DNA of 64,000 bases from Priestia megaterium (GCA_008180335.1 VTEF01000001.1:560636-624635); one strand, 5' to 3'; positions 1 through 8,118 are shown, counted from the stretch's first letter. Translations and numbers: made by a program. Notes: generated by a model not told the origin, from the letters alone.

Positions 1-561
1 GCAAAGGGATTATCTGATGAATTAAAGTTATGTTTGGAAAAATGTCCAAAGCAAGAAGCTGACCTATTTGTTTTACATCTTACTGGCTATGACAGAATAG
101 GCCTTACTAAAAGCCAATTAGCCCATGAATATCAATTGGATGAACATTATGTACACGTACTGCTGTTAGGAGTGACACATTTAATAATAGATGAGGTTAA
201 TAAATCTAAAAAAAGTTTTGTAATTCTTCGTGATTTTTTAAGAGATATTCACATGCACGTGCCATTGACCACATCGACAGCAAAAACATATATGTGGTTG
301 AAAAAAAATAAAACAATTGAAGAAATTGCTCATATTCGGCGCTTAAAAGAAAGTACGATTGAAGACCATGTAGCAGAATTAGCTCTGTTTGTCCCAGATT
401 TCAACATTGATCGATATGTATCTGAGACAGATCAGAAATCCATTATTAAAGCTTTTGGCATGTTAAAAACAAATCAGTTAAAAGCTATTAAGCAGCACGT
501 TCAGGAGCATATTACGTACTTTCAAATTCGCCTTGTTTTAGCGAAGTACTTTACTAACTGA
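1..561 (+). CDS. ypbB: YpbB-like helicase-associated HTH protein, C-terminal part (5' truncated)
   Basis: The reading frame is open from the first base of the window, so the start lies upstream; an in-frame TTG at 34 is not a convincing start because no ribosome site precedes it. The visible part (about 187 residues) has a C-terminal helix-turn-helix-like segment (WLKKNKTIEEIAHIRRLKES) typical of the YpbB family, found directly upstream of recQ in Bacillus. It ends 29 nt before recQ, so the two are probably co-transcribed. The family is described as helicase-associated; its biochemical role is not known to me. Identification rests on the HTH segment plus position. Confidence 0.75.
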   Translation, partial: AKGLSDELKLCLEKCPKQEADLFVLHLTGYDRIGLTKSQLAHEYQLDEHYVHVLLLGVTHLIIDEVNKSKKSFVILRDFLRDIHMHVPLTTSTAKTYMWLKKNKTIEEIAHIRRLKESTIEDHVAELALFVPDFNIDRYVSETDQKSIIKAFGMLKTNQLKAIKQHVQEHITYFQIRLVLAKYFTN

Positions 562-590
562 TTAGTAACAATGAAAAGTGGTGTTTCGAT

Positions 591-2108
591 TTGAAAATTG
601 AACAAGTATTGCAAACAAAATTTGGGTTTAATCATTTCAGAGAAGGGCAGCGAGAAATTATTGAAGATTTATTGGCGGGAAATCATGTTCTTGCTGTGCT
701 GCCCACTGGTACTGGAAAATCTCTTTGCTATCAGCTTCCTGCTTATTTTATGAAACGGCCGGTGCTTATCGTTTCTCCTTTGCTTTCATTAATGGAAGAC
801 CAGGTACAACAATTAAAAGCTAATGGTGAAAAGAATGTAATTGCCTTAAACAGCTTTTTACGTGAGGAAGAAAAAAAAGAAGCGTTACGCCATTTAGCTG
901 CTTATCGATTTATCTATGCGTCTCCTGAAATTTTGCAGAACGCTTACGTTATCCAAGCGCTACAGTCAGCTAATGTTGGCTTGTTTGTTGTCGATGAAGC
1001 ACACTGTATTTCACAATGGGGACATGATTTTCGCTTGGACTATTTGCATTTAGGGGATGTTTGGCAGTCATTAGGTAAGCCTATTTGTTTAGCGCTAACT
1101 GGAACAGCGACGAATGAAGTGTTAGAAGATATAAAGCATTACTTGCAGTTAAAGGATGCACATGAACATTTGTATTCCATGAATCGCCCTAACATTGCCA
1201 TGAATGTTGAATATGTAGAAGGTGTAAAAGAAAAAAAAGAAAAGCTGCTAGCTTATGTGAAGCATCTTCAAAACCCTGGTATCATTTATTGTTCTAGCCG
1301 AGCATTAACAGAAGAATTAACGGTTTATTTAAAAGAAAATGGTATTGAAAATGTACAATATTATCATGGCGGGATGGAATCAAGCGAGCGAATGCTTATT
1401 CAACAACAATTTTTAGAAAATCAATTGGATGTTATTTGCTGTACGAGTGCTTTTGGGATGGGTGTTAATAAAAGAAATGTCCGCTTCGTTATTCACTTTC
1501 AGCCTCCTCCTCAGCTAGAATCGTACGTACAAGAAATTGGCCGAAGCGGTCGGGATGGCGAAGATAGCATCGCAATCCTTCTCTATCATGAGGGAGATGA
1601 TGAGTTGGCTTATTCCTTATTGGAAATGGAATTGCCATCTTCAGATATCGTATTTTATTGCTTATCCACTCTTCGGACAAATAAGCAAGCTATGTCTTTG
1701 AAAAAAGTAGAAGATCATTTCTTGTTCACAATTGGAATTCAGGAAACCCATTGGCGTTTTCTTCGATATTATTTACAAAAAGAAGGCGTTATTGTCGGGG
1801 ATACGGTGTACCCAAGTTTAGTGCAAGAATCGTTACATGAAAAGATTGTAGATGCCGTAAAAGAGCGCCTCCAAAATAAATATAGAAAATATACAGCCAT
1901 GAAGCAATTTATCCATACTCATGAATGTCGCCGTCAACTGTTAATGCGTTATTTCGAAGAAGAAGGGCTGTCTGAAAAAATAAACTGTTGTGATCAATGC
2001 GGTATTTCGCTTGACGATTACAAAAAACGCGAAAATCTAAAGAAAAAAAGGATATTTAAAGACTGGGAATCAGAGTTAAGGATATTGCTTCGTCAAGGAG
2101 AAGAATAA
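591..2108 (+). CDS. recQ: ATP-dependent DNA helicase, RecQ family (RecS/YpbC type)
   Basis: A 505-residue SF2 helicase predicted to unwind DNA 3' to 5' during recombination and replication repair. Walker A LPTGTGKS is at residues 37-44, DEAH at 135-138, followed by the RecQ-type SQWGHDFR aromatic loop. Motif VI (QEIGRSGRDG) and a C-terminal zinc cluster with spaced Cys (C-CCDQCG) are present. There is no HRDC domain, and the length fits the short B. subtilis RecS form rather than long RecQ. The start is TTG with a weak upstream site. It is followed by ypbD after 2 nt. Confidence 0.93.
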   Translation: MKIEQVLQTKFGFNHFREGQREIIEDLLAGNHVLAVLPTGTGKSLCYQLPAYFMKRPVLIVSPLLSLMEDQVQQLKANGEKNVIALNSFLREEEKKEALRHLAAYRFIYASPEILQNAYVIQALQSANVGLFVVDEAHCISQWGHDFRLDYLHLGDVWQSLGKPICLALTGTATNEVLEDIKHYLQLKDAHEHLYSMNRPNIAMNVEYVEGVKEKKEKLLAYVKHLQNPGIIYCSSRALTEELTVYLKENGIENVQYYHGGMESSERMLIQQQFLENQLDVICCTSAFGMGVNKRNVRFVIHFQPPPQLESYVQEIGRSGRDGEDSIAILLYHEGDDELAYSLLEMELPSSDIVFYCLSTLRTNKQAMSLKKVEDHFLFTIGIQETHWRFLRYYLQKEGVIVGDTVYPSLVQESLHEKIVDAVKERLQNKYRKYTAMKQFIHTHECRRQLLMRYFEEEGLSEKINCCDQCGISLDDYKKRENLKKKRIFKDWESELRILLRQGEE

Positions 2109-2110
2109 CT

Positions 2111-2710
2111 ATGGCTAAAAATCAGCAACAGCTCATTCAATCTATGACAGATAGAGAGTTGTTAATCCATCTCTATACTACACAAGCATTTCTTTGTCTA
2201 ATCGCTCTTGTTTTAGGGCTTTTTCAATATGATTCTTTTTCACAATTTGCATCATATTTTAAACTAGACTTTGTGTCTATTCTGGTCTATGGAGGAGGAA
2301 CTGGACTAGCGGTCGTCTGTATCGATTTGTTACTGATGAAAGTATTGCCTTCTCATTGGTATGATGATGGCGGGATTAATGAACGCATTTTTGCTAATCG
2401 CTCCATTTTGCATCTTTTTATTATTTGTCTCATTGTATCATTTTCAGAGGAAATACTCTTTCGAGGAGTGCTACAAGTTCACTTAGGTCTTATATGGGCA
2501 AGTCTTATTTTTGCTCTTGTGCATATCAGATACTTAAAAAAGTGGTTTTTATTTCTGTCTGTTGTTGTGTTAAGCTTTTTTATTGGAATGGTCTTTTGGT
2601 GGACAAATAATTTATGGGTAACAATTGTTGCGCACTTTTTGATTGATTTTTTATTGGGATTGCAAATAAGAAAAGTGAAAGAGAAGAAAAAGAAAAACAG
2701 GCCTATATGA
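2111..2710 (+). CDS. ypbD: CPBP (Abi/CAAX-like) family intramembrane metalloprotease, YpbD
   Basis: A 199-residue polytopic membrane protein. The family signature EExxxR is at E113-E114-R118 (EEILFRG), followed by FALVH and a C-terminal NNLWVTIVAHFLID segment that supplies the conserved His. Such proteins are predicted intramembrane proteases; the substrate is unknown. An AAGGAG site lies about 10 nt before the ATG and the gap to recQ is 2 nt, so it belongs to the ypbB-recQ transcript. The lysine-rich tail ends the protein. B. subtilis has ypbE next; here only 200 bp without a convincing gene separate it from ypbF. Confidence 0.88.
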   Translation: MAKNQQQLIQSMTDRELLIHLYTTQAFLCLIALVLGLFQYDSFSQFASYFKLDFVSILVYGGGTGLAVVCIDLLLMKVLPSHWYDDGGINERIFANRSILHLFIICLIVSFSEEILFRGVLQVHLGLIWASLIFALVHIRYLKKWFLFLSVVVLSFFIGMVFWWTNNLWVTIVAHFLIDFLLGLQIRKVKEKKKKNRPI

Positions 2711-2868
2711 AAGAGTAGAGGAATCATGTGAAGAAACTTTGGAACATATAGAAAAAATTGCGGCTTAGCAGAGTTCGATATCGAAATGTGCTACATGCTC
2801 GAAAGGGGAAAACGCAAATATATCACAAGGACATTATAGCGATGATTGTTTCTATCTTCTTAACATAA

Positions 2869-2916
2869 AACCCCTTTTCACGACATATGTTGTACTAGCT
2901 ATATGAGGAGGGGGTT
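2869..2916 (+). promoter_or_regulatory. Possible Shine-Dalgarno-sequestering hairpin before ypbF
   Basis: AACCCCTTTT (2869-2878) can pair with GGAGGGGGTT (2907-2916), ten pairs with three G-U, and this right arm is the ribosome site of ypbF. The loop contains the near-palindrome ACGACATATGTTGT. There is no U-tract, so it does not look like a terminator. The regulatory effect is inferred from pairing only. Confidence 0.4.
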
Positions 2917-2918
2917 CA

Positions 2919-3365
2919 ATGGATATATCTCAATATAATATGGATGAACCTACACAATATATGTTAGACAATGTAATTAAACGAAAAGAAAAACTATCTT
3001 CATTACAAGCAAAGAAACAACAATGGAAATGGGGATTTTTTTGTAGTTTATTAATGGGTGGAGGGTATGGATATATTACTTTTTTAAATGGTTTTTGGTC
3101 CTCATTCAGCAGTTTTTTTGATTTTATGCTAGGTCGAACATGGCATTTGCTTCTCATTATTATAGTGATTTCTAGCTATTTTAAAATTGTTCAAGTTCAT
3201 AAAAAATGTGAGAAAGCGGAAAAAGAGTTTCATGAACTGCGCTGTGAGATCATTAAAAAAAGCAAAGATTTATGGCCAACTTCAGAAGAGTGGAAAGGCA
3301 GAAAAGACATTTATCACATGATGAAAAAAGAGTACGATATTAATTTATACTATGAAAATAAATAA
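2919..3365 (+). CDS. ypbF: YpbF, DUF2663 family membrane protein
   Basis: A 148-residue protein with two predicted membrane segments (about residues 38-58 and 74-94) and a charged C-terminal cytoplasmic tail. The tail phrase DLWPTSEEWKGR is characteristic of DUF2663/YpbF of Bacillus. Function is unknown. The ATG is preceded by a very strong GAGGAGGGGG, which is itself predicted to be paired in an upstream hairpin. It sits between ypbD and ypbG as in B. subtilis, apart from the missing ypbE. Confidence 0.85.
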   Translation: MDISQYNMDEPTQYMLDNVIKRKEKLSSLQAKKQQWKWGFFCSLLMGGGYGYITFLNGFWSSFSSFFDFMLGRTWHLLLIIIVISSYFKIVQVHKKCEKAEKEFHELRCEIIKKSKDLWPTSEEWKGRKDIYHMMKKEYDINLYYENK

Positions 3366-3390
3366 TCAGATTTTTAATTGAATAAACATG

Positions 3391-3434
3391 AACAAACCTC
3401 CTGCCACATACATGTTTAGTGAAGGAGGTTTGTT
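3391..3434 (+). promoter_or_regulatory. 12-bp perfect hairpin hiding the ribosome site of the next gene
   Basis: AACAAACCTCCT (3391-3402) and AGGAGGTTTGTT (3423-3434) are exact reverse complements with a 20-nt loop. The right arm contains the whole AGGAGG that serves the GTG at 3437. No U-tract follows, so a role in translation (riboregulation, or an RNA thermometer) is more likely than termination. This is inference from sequence. Confidence 0.6.
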
Positions 3435-3436
3435 GT

Positions 3437-3805
3437 GTGAAGAGGTGGTTTAATCTATTAATAGGGTGGTCTTCTAGCTATTATTTTTCGATATTACCAT
3501 TATTTGATGGCGCTTTTACATTTGCCGAGTTTATTGTACGTGCCGTCCTTAATCCAGTGCAGTCTTTCTTGATTATATGCTTATTTGTACTTGCCTTTTC
3601 ATGTCAATCAGTATGGGTACGTATTGTCATAGAAGAAGGATATAGGCTTTACAAAAAAGTGTCTGTTAACTGGAAAGACATCATGTTTGCAGTGGCAGCG
3701 ATAGCTGGACTATGTGCTTTGAGCACGTTAGGTTTTTATCAAGTTGTCAGCATTTGTGTGTTTTCAATTATTTACGGCGTGTTTTCAGCAAATATTTATA
3801 GATAA
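3437..3805 (+). CDS. Unrecognised small integral membrane protein
   Basis: A 122-residue protein I do not recognise. It has three predicted hydrophobic segments: near the N-terminus after VKRWFN, at about residues 40-58 (FLIICLFVLAFSC), and in the C-terminal third. The chosen start is GTG 3437, placed 8 nt after AGGAGG at 3423-3428; an in-frame GTG at 3419 lies inside the hairpin and upstream of that site. It ends 28 nt before ypbG. It is not part of the B. subtilis order that I recall, so it may be an accessory insertion. Confidence 0.65.
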   Translation: MKRWFNLLIGWSSSYYFSILPLFDGAFTFAEFIVRAVLNPVQSFLIICLFVLAFSCQSVWVRIVIEEGYRLYKKVSVNWKDIMFAVAAIAGLCALSTLGFYQVVSICVFSIIYGVFSANIYR

Positions 3806-3833
3806 TCTACCAATACACAAGTTAGGAGGACAT

Positions 3834-4601
3834 ATGACTATAGTTAGCTTATTAATAGGACTTTCAATTTTATTTTTATGTCACATGGCGTGGGAAGCCA
3901 AAAGAACAAAAGTAGAAGAAACACATATTGAATTGCCTAACTTTCCAAAGGAGTATACATCACTAAGCCTATTTTTTATTTCAGATATTCATAGGCGCAA
4001 AATCTCTGATCGATTAATTCAACAAGTGTCTAAATCGGTTGATTTTGTAGTTGTTGGCGGTGATTTATTAGAAGGTGGAGTTCCGATAAGAAAAGCAGTA
4101 GCAAATATTCGGCAATTAAAGAAATTAGGCCCTATTTACTTTGTTTGGGGAAATAATGATTATGAGGTCAATCAAGTGGAGCTGACACATGCATTAAAAG
4201 AGGAAGGTGTTTATTTATTAAAAAATCAATCAGTGGTTTTGCAAACTGAAGAGGGGCTGACGTGCACCTTAGTGGGTGCTGATGACTTATCTGAAGGCAA
4301 GGTAGATTTGCCAAAAGCATTTGAGAAAACAAATCCGGATTTATTCACCATTTTGTTAAGTCATAATCCAGACATCGTCTACGGAGTAAAAGCTAAGTAC
4401 GGCGTAGATCTGATCTTAAGCGGACATACCCACGGAGGACAAATTCGGTTTTTTAACGTTGGTTTATATGAAAAAGGCGGTTTAAAAGATCGAAACAACA
4501 TACCATTGTTTGTCAGTAATGGTTATGGAACGACAGCTTTGCCTTTGCGTTTAGGGACCAAAGCTGAAGCGCATTATATTAGGGTGAGTCGAGCAAACTA
4601 A
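3834..4601 (+). CDS. ypbG: Membrane-anchored metallophosphoesterase YpbG
   Basis: A 255-residue calcineurin-like phosphoesterase. A single N-terminal membrane segment (residues 3-20) precedes the catalytic domain. The metal ligands appear in order: SDIH (D51, H53), GGD (D77), GNND (107-109 region), LLSHNPD, and GHTHGGQ. Substrate is unknown; relatives hydrolyse UDP-diacylglucosamine or cyclic nucleotides. The start chosen is ATG 3834 with AGGAGG 7 nt upstream. The frame is open further upstream, but that extension overlaps the preceding gene. Confidence 0.88.
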   Translation: MTIVSLLIGLSILFLCHMAWEAKRTKVEETHIELPNFPKEYTSLSLFFISDIHRRKISDRLIQQVSKSVDFVVVGGDLLEGGVPIRKAVANIRQLKKLGPIYFVWGNNDYEVNQVELTHALKEEGVYLLKNQSVVLQTEEGLTCTLVGADDLSEGKVDLPKAFEKTNPDLFTILLSHNPDIVYGVKAKYGVDLILSGHTHGGQIRFFNVGLYEKGGLKDRNNIPLFVSNGYGTTALPLRLGTKAEAHYIRVSRAN

Positions 4602-4754
4602 CTTTCAACACATGTAGCCTGTTTTTAAGAGAGATGAAGGACCGACCTCACGCTTCTAAGAAAGAGAGATGGACAGAGCACAGGCTAAGACAGTCATGCT
4701 CTGTGGCAACGCCTATGTGATTTAACTGCTGTAGAGGGCGCAGTATATACATAT
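4602..4754. other. Non-coding stretch before the MerR gene
   Basis: No gene with a ribosome site is visible. ACAGAGCA and TGCTCTGT form an 8-bp inverted repeat in the middle of this stretch. I do not see a B12-box (GCCACTG) or other known riboswitch core. The promoter of the regulator follows immediately. Confidence 0.35.
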
Positions 4755-4783
4755 TTTACACAAGATTAAACTTATCCTATAAT
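4755..4783 (+). promoter_or_regulatory. SigA-type promoter of the MerR/B12 regulator gene
   Basis: TTTACA (4755-4760), a 17-nt spacer and TATAAT (4778-4783) match the vegetative consensus with one mismatch. The A/T-rich TATATACA just upstream could hold an operator, since MerR-type photoreceptors often repress themselves, but no clear inverted repeat was identified. Confidence 0.65.
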
Positions 4784-4832
4784 TCAAGTATTACCGTATA
4801 GTTCACGAAGAGTTGTCAGATGGAGGTTATGC

Positions 4833-5753
4833 ATGGCTTCACAAGAAGGGAAATACAATATAAAAGCCATCTCAAATATGGTCGGGATCCAACCTGGAAC
4901 GTTACGTGCATGGGAGCGACGTTATCAGATCTTTAACCCTGTTCGAAATGAATCCGGGCACCGTCTTTACACAGAAGAAGATTTTAAGAAGCTTAAATGG
5001 TTAACTGAAAAAGTAAGCAGCGGTTTTACAATTAGCCAAGCTGTATCATTATTAGAAACGGAAAGTACAACAGTCAGTCAATATCAGGAAGAAGGTGAAG
5101 CTGATTCACCTGAGAACATAAGAAATCAAATATTAACAAAGCTCTTGGTGTTTGAAGAAAGTAAAGCTCAAGATTTAATAAATCATGCTTTTAGTTTATA
5201 TTCAGTAGAGAAAGTTGTCATGGATATATTAGATTCGTTACTTGTTACGGTTGATGACATGTGGAGAAAAGGCGAGGTTACAAGCGCACAGGAACATTTT
5301 GCTACTCATTTAGTAAAAACAAGAATTAGTATGATCTTTTATTCGCTTCCTTCTAATGGTTTATTACCAAAAGCCATTACTGTATGCGGTCCCAATGAAA
5401 ATCATGAAGTGGGCTTATTAATCTTTGCTTTATTTTTACGCAGAAAGGGATTTGAAGTCATTTATTTAGGAAGCAGCATCGATGAAAAAGATATCAGACT
5501 CACCTTAAAAGAAGTAAACCCTACCTTTTTCTTTATGTCGTGCACAATGTTAGAAAATACAACGAAAACACTTGAAATTACGCATCAAGTAGTAGAGGAA
5601 TTTCCGCACTTGAAAGTAGGAGTGGCTGGTATTGTCGTTGAGATGTTAGAGGGGACAGAACAAGAGAAAGTAATTCCATTTTTAATTGGTAATACAAAAG
5701 AAGAATGGAACAATTGGCTCGCCGAAAAATTAGCTGAAATTGATCAGGAATAG
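4833..5753 (+). CDS. MerR-family regulator with cobalamin-binding domain (CarH/LitR-like)
   Basis: A 306-residue DNA-binding regulator. Residues 8-76 form a MerR winged helix (GTLRAWERRY, GHRLYTEED). Residues about 95-170 are the helical-bundle cobalamin cap and 178-270 the Rossmann B12-binding fold. The CarH signature W-x9-EH is intact (W144, E154, H155), as is the lower-ligand motif ExHxxG (E189, H191, G194). The residue after W144 is Arg145, where CarH has His132, the ligand of its light-exposed state. It may sense adenosylcobalamin and light; targets are unknown. The ATG follows TGGAGG. It lies upstream of mecB but has its own promoter. LitR-type proteins are known from Bacillus megaterium. 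Confidence 0.85.
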   Translation: MASQEGKYNIKAISNMVGIQPGTLRAWERRYQIFNPVRNESGHRLYTEEDFKKLKWLTEKVSSGFTISQAVSLLETESTTVSQYQEEGEADSPENIRNQILTKLLVFEESKAQDLINHAFSLYSVEKVVMDILDSLLVTVDDMWRKGEVTSAQEHFATHLVKTRISMIFYSLPSNGLLPKAITVCGPNENHEVGLLIFALFLRRKGFEVIYLGSSIDEKDIRLTLKEVNPTFFFMSCTMLENTTKTLEITHQVVEEFPHLKVGVAGIVVEMLEGTEQEKVIPFLIGNTKEEWNNWLAEKLAEIDQE

Positions 5754-5874
5754 CTTGTTTTTCATGTTATAAACCTGTAAACTCATAAGTAAACATCACG
5801 AACCGTTTTCCAAAAAATACATATACTGCATTATCGAACCATGTGGTTATGAGTGCAAGCGGGGAGGGACGCGA

Positions 5875-6486
5875 ATGAGGCTTGAGCGATTAAACTATAA
5901 TAAGGTAAAAGTCTTTTTAACGTATGACGATTTAAAAGAAAGAGGTCTCACAAAAGAAGACTTATGGACAGATACGTTCAAAGTAAAGCAATTATTTCGT
6001 GAGATGATTGAACAAGCGTCCAAAGAATTAAATTTTGAACCGACAAATTCTCTTTCTGTAGAAGTCTTTTCACTTCAAGCGCAAGGAATGGTCGTCTTTG
6101 TGACGAAGCAGTATGCAGAAAGTGAAGAGTATAACCAAGCAGATGAAGAAGAGCAAGAGCTTTACGAAGATTTTATTGAAATGCAAGTGATGTTAGATGA
6201 AAGTGACGATTTGTTTTTTGAATTTCAAACTTTTGAAGATATAATTCAGCTAGCGAATCGTATAGTAGACCATTATAACGTCGACAGTATGCTATATACG
6301 TATGACGAACGCTTTTACTTATTACTGGATTATGAACAATTGACTTCGATCGAGATCGGAAATGTGATTGCAGTACTAGCGGAATATGGCAACCCTTCTA
6401 CTATCACAAAACATCGAGTTCATGAATATGGCAAATTATTAGTTGAAAGAGAAGCAATCTCATACATTGTAAATATTTTTTCGTAG
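5875..6486 (+). CDS. mecB: Adapter protein MecB/YpbH (MecA paralogue)
   Basis: A 203-residue MecA-family adapter. The N-terminal domain (MRLERLNYNKVKVFLTYDDL, then VEVFSLQAQGMVVFVTK) binds substrates. An acidic linker at about residues 90-125 leads to the C-terminal domain, which in MecA docks on the ClpC ATPase. The N-terminus resembles YpbH more than MecA. In B. subtilis it affects competence and sporulation through ClpC targeting. The ATG is preceded by GGGGAGGG. It stands alone between the MerR gene and gudB. Confidence 0.92.
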   Translation: MRLERLNYNKVKVFLTYDDLKERGLTKEDLWTDTFKVKQLFREMIEQASKELNFEPTNSLSVEVFSLQAQGMVVFVTKQYAESEEYNQADEEEQELYEDFIEMQVMLDESDDLFFEFQTFEDIIQLANRIVDHYNVDSMLYTYDERFYLLLDYEQLTSIEIGNVIAVLAEYGNPSTITKHRVHEYGKLLVEREAISYIVNIFS

Positions 6487-6494
6487 TTTTATGC

Positions 6495-6556
6495 GGCATC
6501 CTCAAAATAAAAGACCTTATTCTTTGAAATAGTCAATTATCGGAGGGTGCTTTTTA
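6495..6556 (+). terminator. Possible terminator after mecB
   Basis: GGCATCCTC (6495-6503) pairs with GAGGGTGC (6543-6550) including a G-U, then a T-rich run follows. The long loop makes this a weak candidate. Confidence 0.4.
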
Positions 6557-6627
6557 TTTTTTAAGGAAAAATAAAACAGCTTCCATATGTCCGTATAAAA
6601 TAAATTTTATCATATTTCCACAATTAT

Positions 6628-6642
6628 TTGGAAGCGTTTTCG
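6628..6642 (+). promoter_or_regulatory. CcpA cre-like site upstream of gudB
   Basis: TTGGAAGCGTTTTCG agrees with the cre consensus WTGNAARCGNWWWCA at all but the last position. It lies about 40 nt upstream of the predicted -35 of gudB. Carbon catabolite control of glutamate catabolism would make sense, but this is inferred. Confidence 0.5.
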
Positions 6643-6682
6643 TATTTGTGTACAAAAAATGAGAAAACTTTAATATTTCCCT

Positions 6683-6710
6683 TTGCATTGCAAAAGTAAG
6701 GGTGTATACT
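6683..6710 (+). promoter_or_regulatory. SigA-type promoter of gudB
   Basis: TTGCAT (6683-6688), a 16-nt spacer and TATACT (6705-6710), about 65 nt before the ATG. Confidence 0.5.
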
Positions 6711-6775
6711 ATGTCATGAAAGAAGCACCAATTTATGAATAAATAATCTTTTGATCCACTCTAGGAGGTTTACAG

Positions 6776-8056
6776 ATGGTAGCCGACAAAACACAAGAAA
6801 ATAAAAATAATCAAGAAGAAAAGAATGATGTTTTAAAATCTACACAAACAGTCATACATAAAGCTTTAGAGAAGTTGGGCTATCCTGAGGAAGTATATGA
6901 ATTACTAAAAGAACCACTTCGTATGATGACCGTGAAGATTCCAGTTCGCATGGATGACGGTTCAGTGAAAATCTTTACCGGTTACCGTGCTCAACATAAT
7001 GATGCTGTAGGTCCAACAAAAGGTGGAATTCGTTTTCACCCAAATGTAACAGAAAAAGAAGTTAAAGCACTTTCGATATGGATGAGTTTAAAATGTGGAA
7101 TTGTTGATTTGCCTTATGGAGGCGGAAAAGGTGGAATTGTCTGTGACCCGCGCAATATGTCGTTTGGCGAACTAGAAAGACTAAGCCGCGGCTATGTTCG
7201 TGCTATTAGTCAAATTGTTGGTCCAACAAAAGATATTCCTGCTCCAGACGTATTTACTAATTCTCAAATTATGGCTTGGATGATGGATGAATATAGCCGA
7301 ATTGATGAATTTAACTCACCTGGATTCATTACAGGAAAGCCGCTTGTATTAGGTGGATCACATGGTCGTGAAACTGCTACTGCTAAAGGTGTTACCATTT
7401 GTATACGAGAAGCTGCTAAAAAACGTGGAATTGAATTAAAAGGTGCAAGAGTGGTCGTGCAAGGCTTTGGGAATGCAGGTAGCTTTTTAGCTAAATTTAT
7501 GCACGATGCAGGTGCTAAGATTATAGGTATCTCAGACGCCTATGGAGCGCTACACGATGAGAATGGGTTAGATATTGACTATTTATTAGACCGCCGTGAT
7601 AGTTTTGGCACGGTAACGAAGTTATTTAATAATACAATCAGTAATAAAGAGTTATTAGAATTGGATTGCGACATTTTAGTTCCAGCTGCTATTGAAAATC
7701 AAATTACAGAAGAGAATGCTCATAACATTCAAGCTAGTATTGTCGTAGAAGCTGCGAATGGTCCAACTACTTTAGAAGCGACTCGTATTTTATCTGAACG
7801 CGGCATTTTGTTAGTGCCAGATGTCTTAGCGAGTGCTGGCGGCGTAACGGTTTCTTACTTTGAATGGGTCCAAAATAATCAAGGCTATTATTGGTCAGAA
7901 GAAGAAGTGGAAGAAAAACTAGAAAAAGTAATGGTGAAATCGTTCAATAGCATTTATGAGACATCGGCTACAAGAAAAGTGGATATGCGCTTAGCCGCTT
8001 ATATGGTTGGTGTTCGGAAAATGGCTGAGGCTTCGCGTTTTAGAGGCTGGATTTAA
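6776..8056 (+). CDS. gudB: NAD-dependent glutamate dehydrogenase GudB
   Basis: A 426-residue catabolic glutamate dehydrogenase, converting glutamate to 2-oxoglutarate and ammonium. The substrate domain holds KGGIRFHPNV and PYGGGKGG, with the catalytic Asp in PAPDV. The Rossmann domain has GFGNAG. The segment FHPNVTEKEVKALS has a single VKA, so this copy lacks the nine-base duplication that silences gudB in B. subtilis 168 and should be active. The ATG follows AGGAGG. It is monocistronic, with a cre-like site upstream and a terminator downstream. Confidence 0.97.
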   Translation: MVADKTQENKNNQEEKNDVLKSTQTVIHKALEKLGYPEEVYELLKEPLRMMTVKIPVRMDDGSVKIFTGYRAQHNDAVGPTKGGIRFHPNVTEKEVKALSIWMSLKCGIVDLPYGGGKGGIVCDPRNMSFGELERLSRGYVRAISQIVGPTKDIPAPDVFTNSQIMAWMMDEYSRIDEFNSPGFITGKPLVLGGSHGRETATAKGVTICIREAAKKRGIELKGARVVVQGFGNAGSFLAKFMHDAGAKIIGISDAYGALHDENGLDIDYLLDRRDSFGTVTKLFNNTISNKELLELDCDILVPAAIENQITEENAHNIQASIVVEAANGPTTLEATRILSERGILLVPDVLASAGGVTVSYFEWVQNNQGYYWSEEEVEEKLEKVMVKSFNSIYETSATRKVDMRLAAYMVGVRKMAEASRFRGWI

Positions 8057-8081
8057 AAACAGAAACGTTGCGTAAAGAAAG

Positions 8082-8118
8082 AAAATCTCCTATCATTATT
8101 AGTTAGGAGATTTTTTAT
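8082..8118 (+). terminator. Intrinsic terminator of gudB
   Basis: An 11-bp perfect stem, AAAATCTCCTA (8082-8092) with TAGGAGATTTT (8104-8114), ends in a T-run. Confidence 0.9.

Noticed and set aside
2711-2868. Remnant of ypbE between ypbD and ypbF
   Set aside because: Translations of the stretch give only short broken frames without LysM-like or other recognisable sequence, so a pseudogene cannot be supported.
4602-4832. Cobalamin riboswitch before the B12-type regulator
   Set aside because: No B12-box core or expected length of structure is visible.
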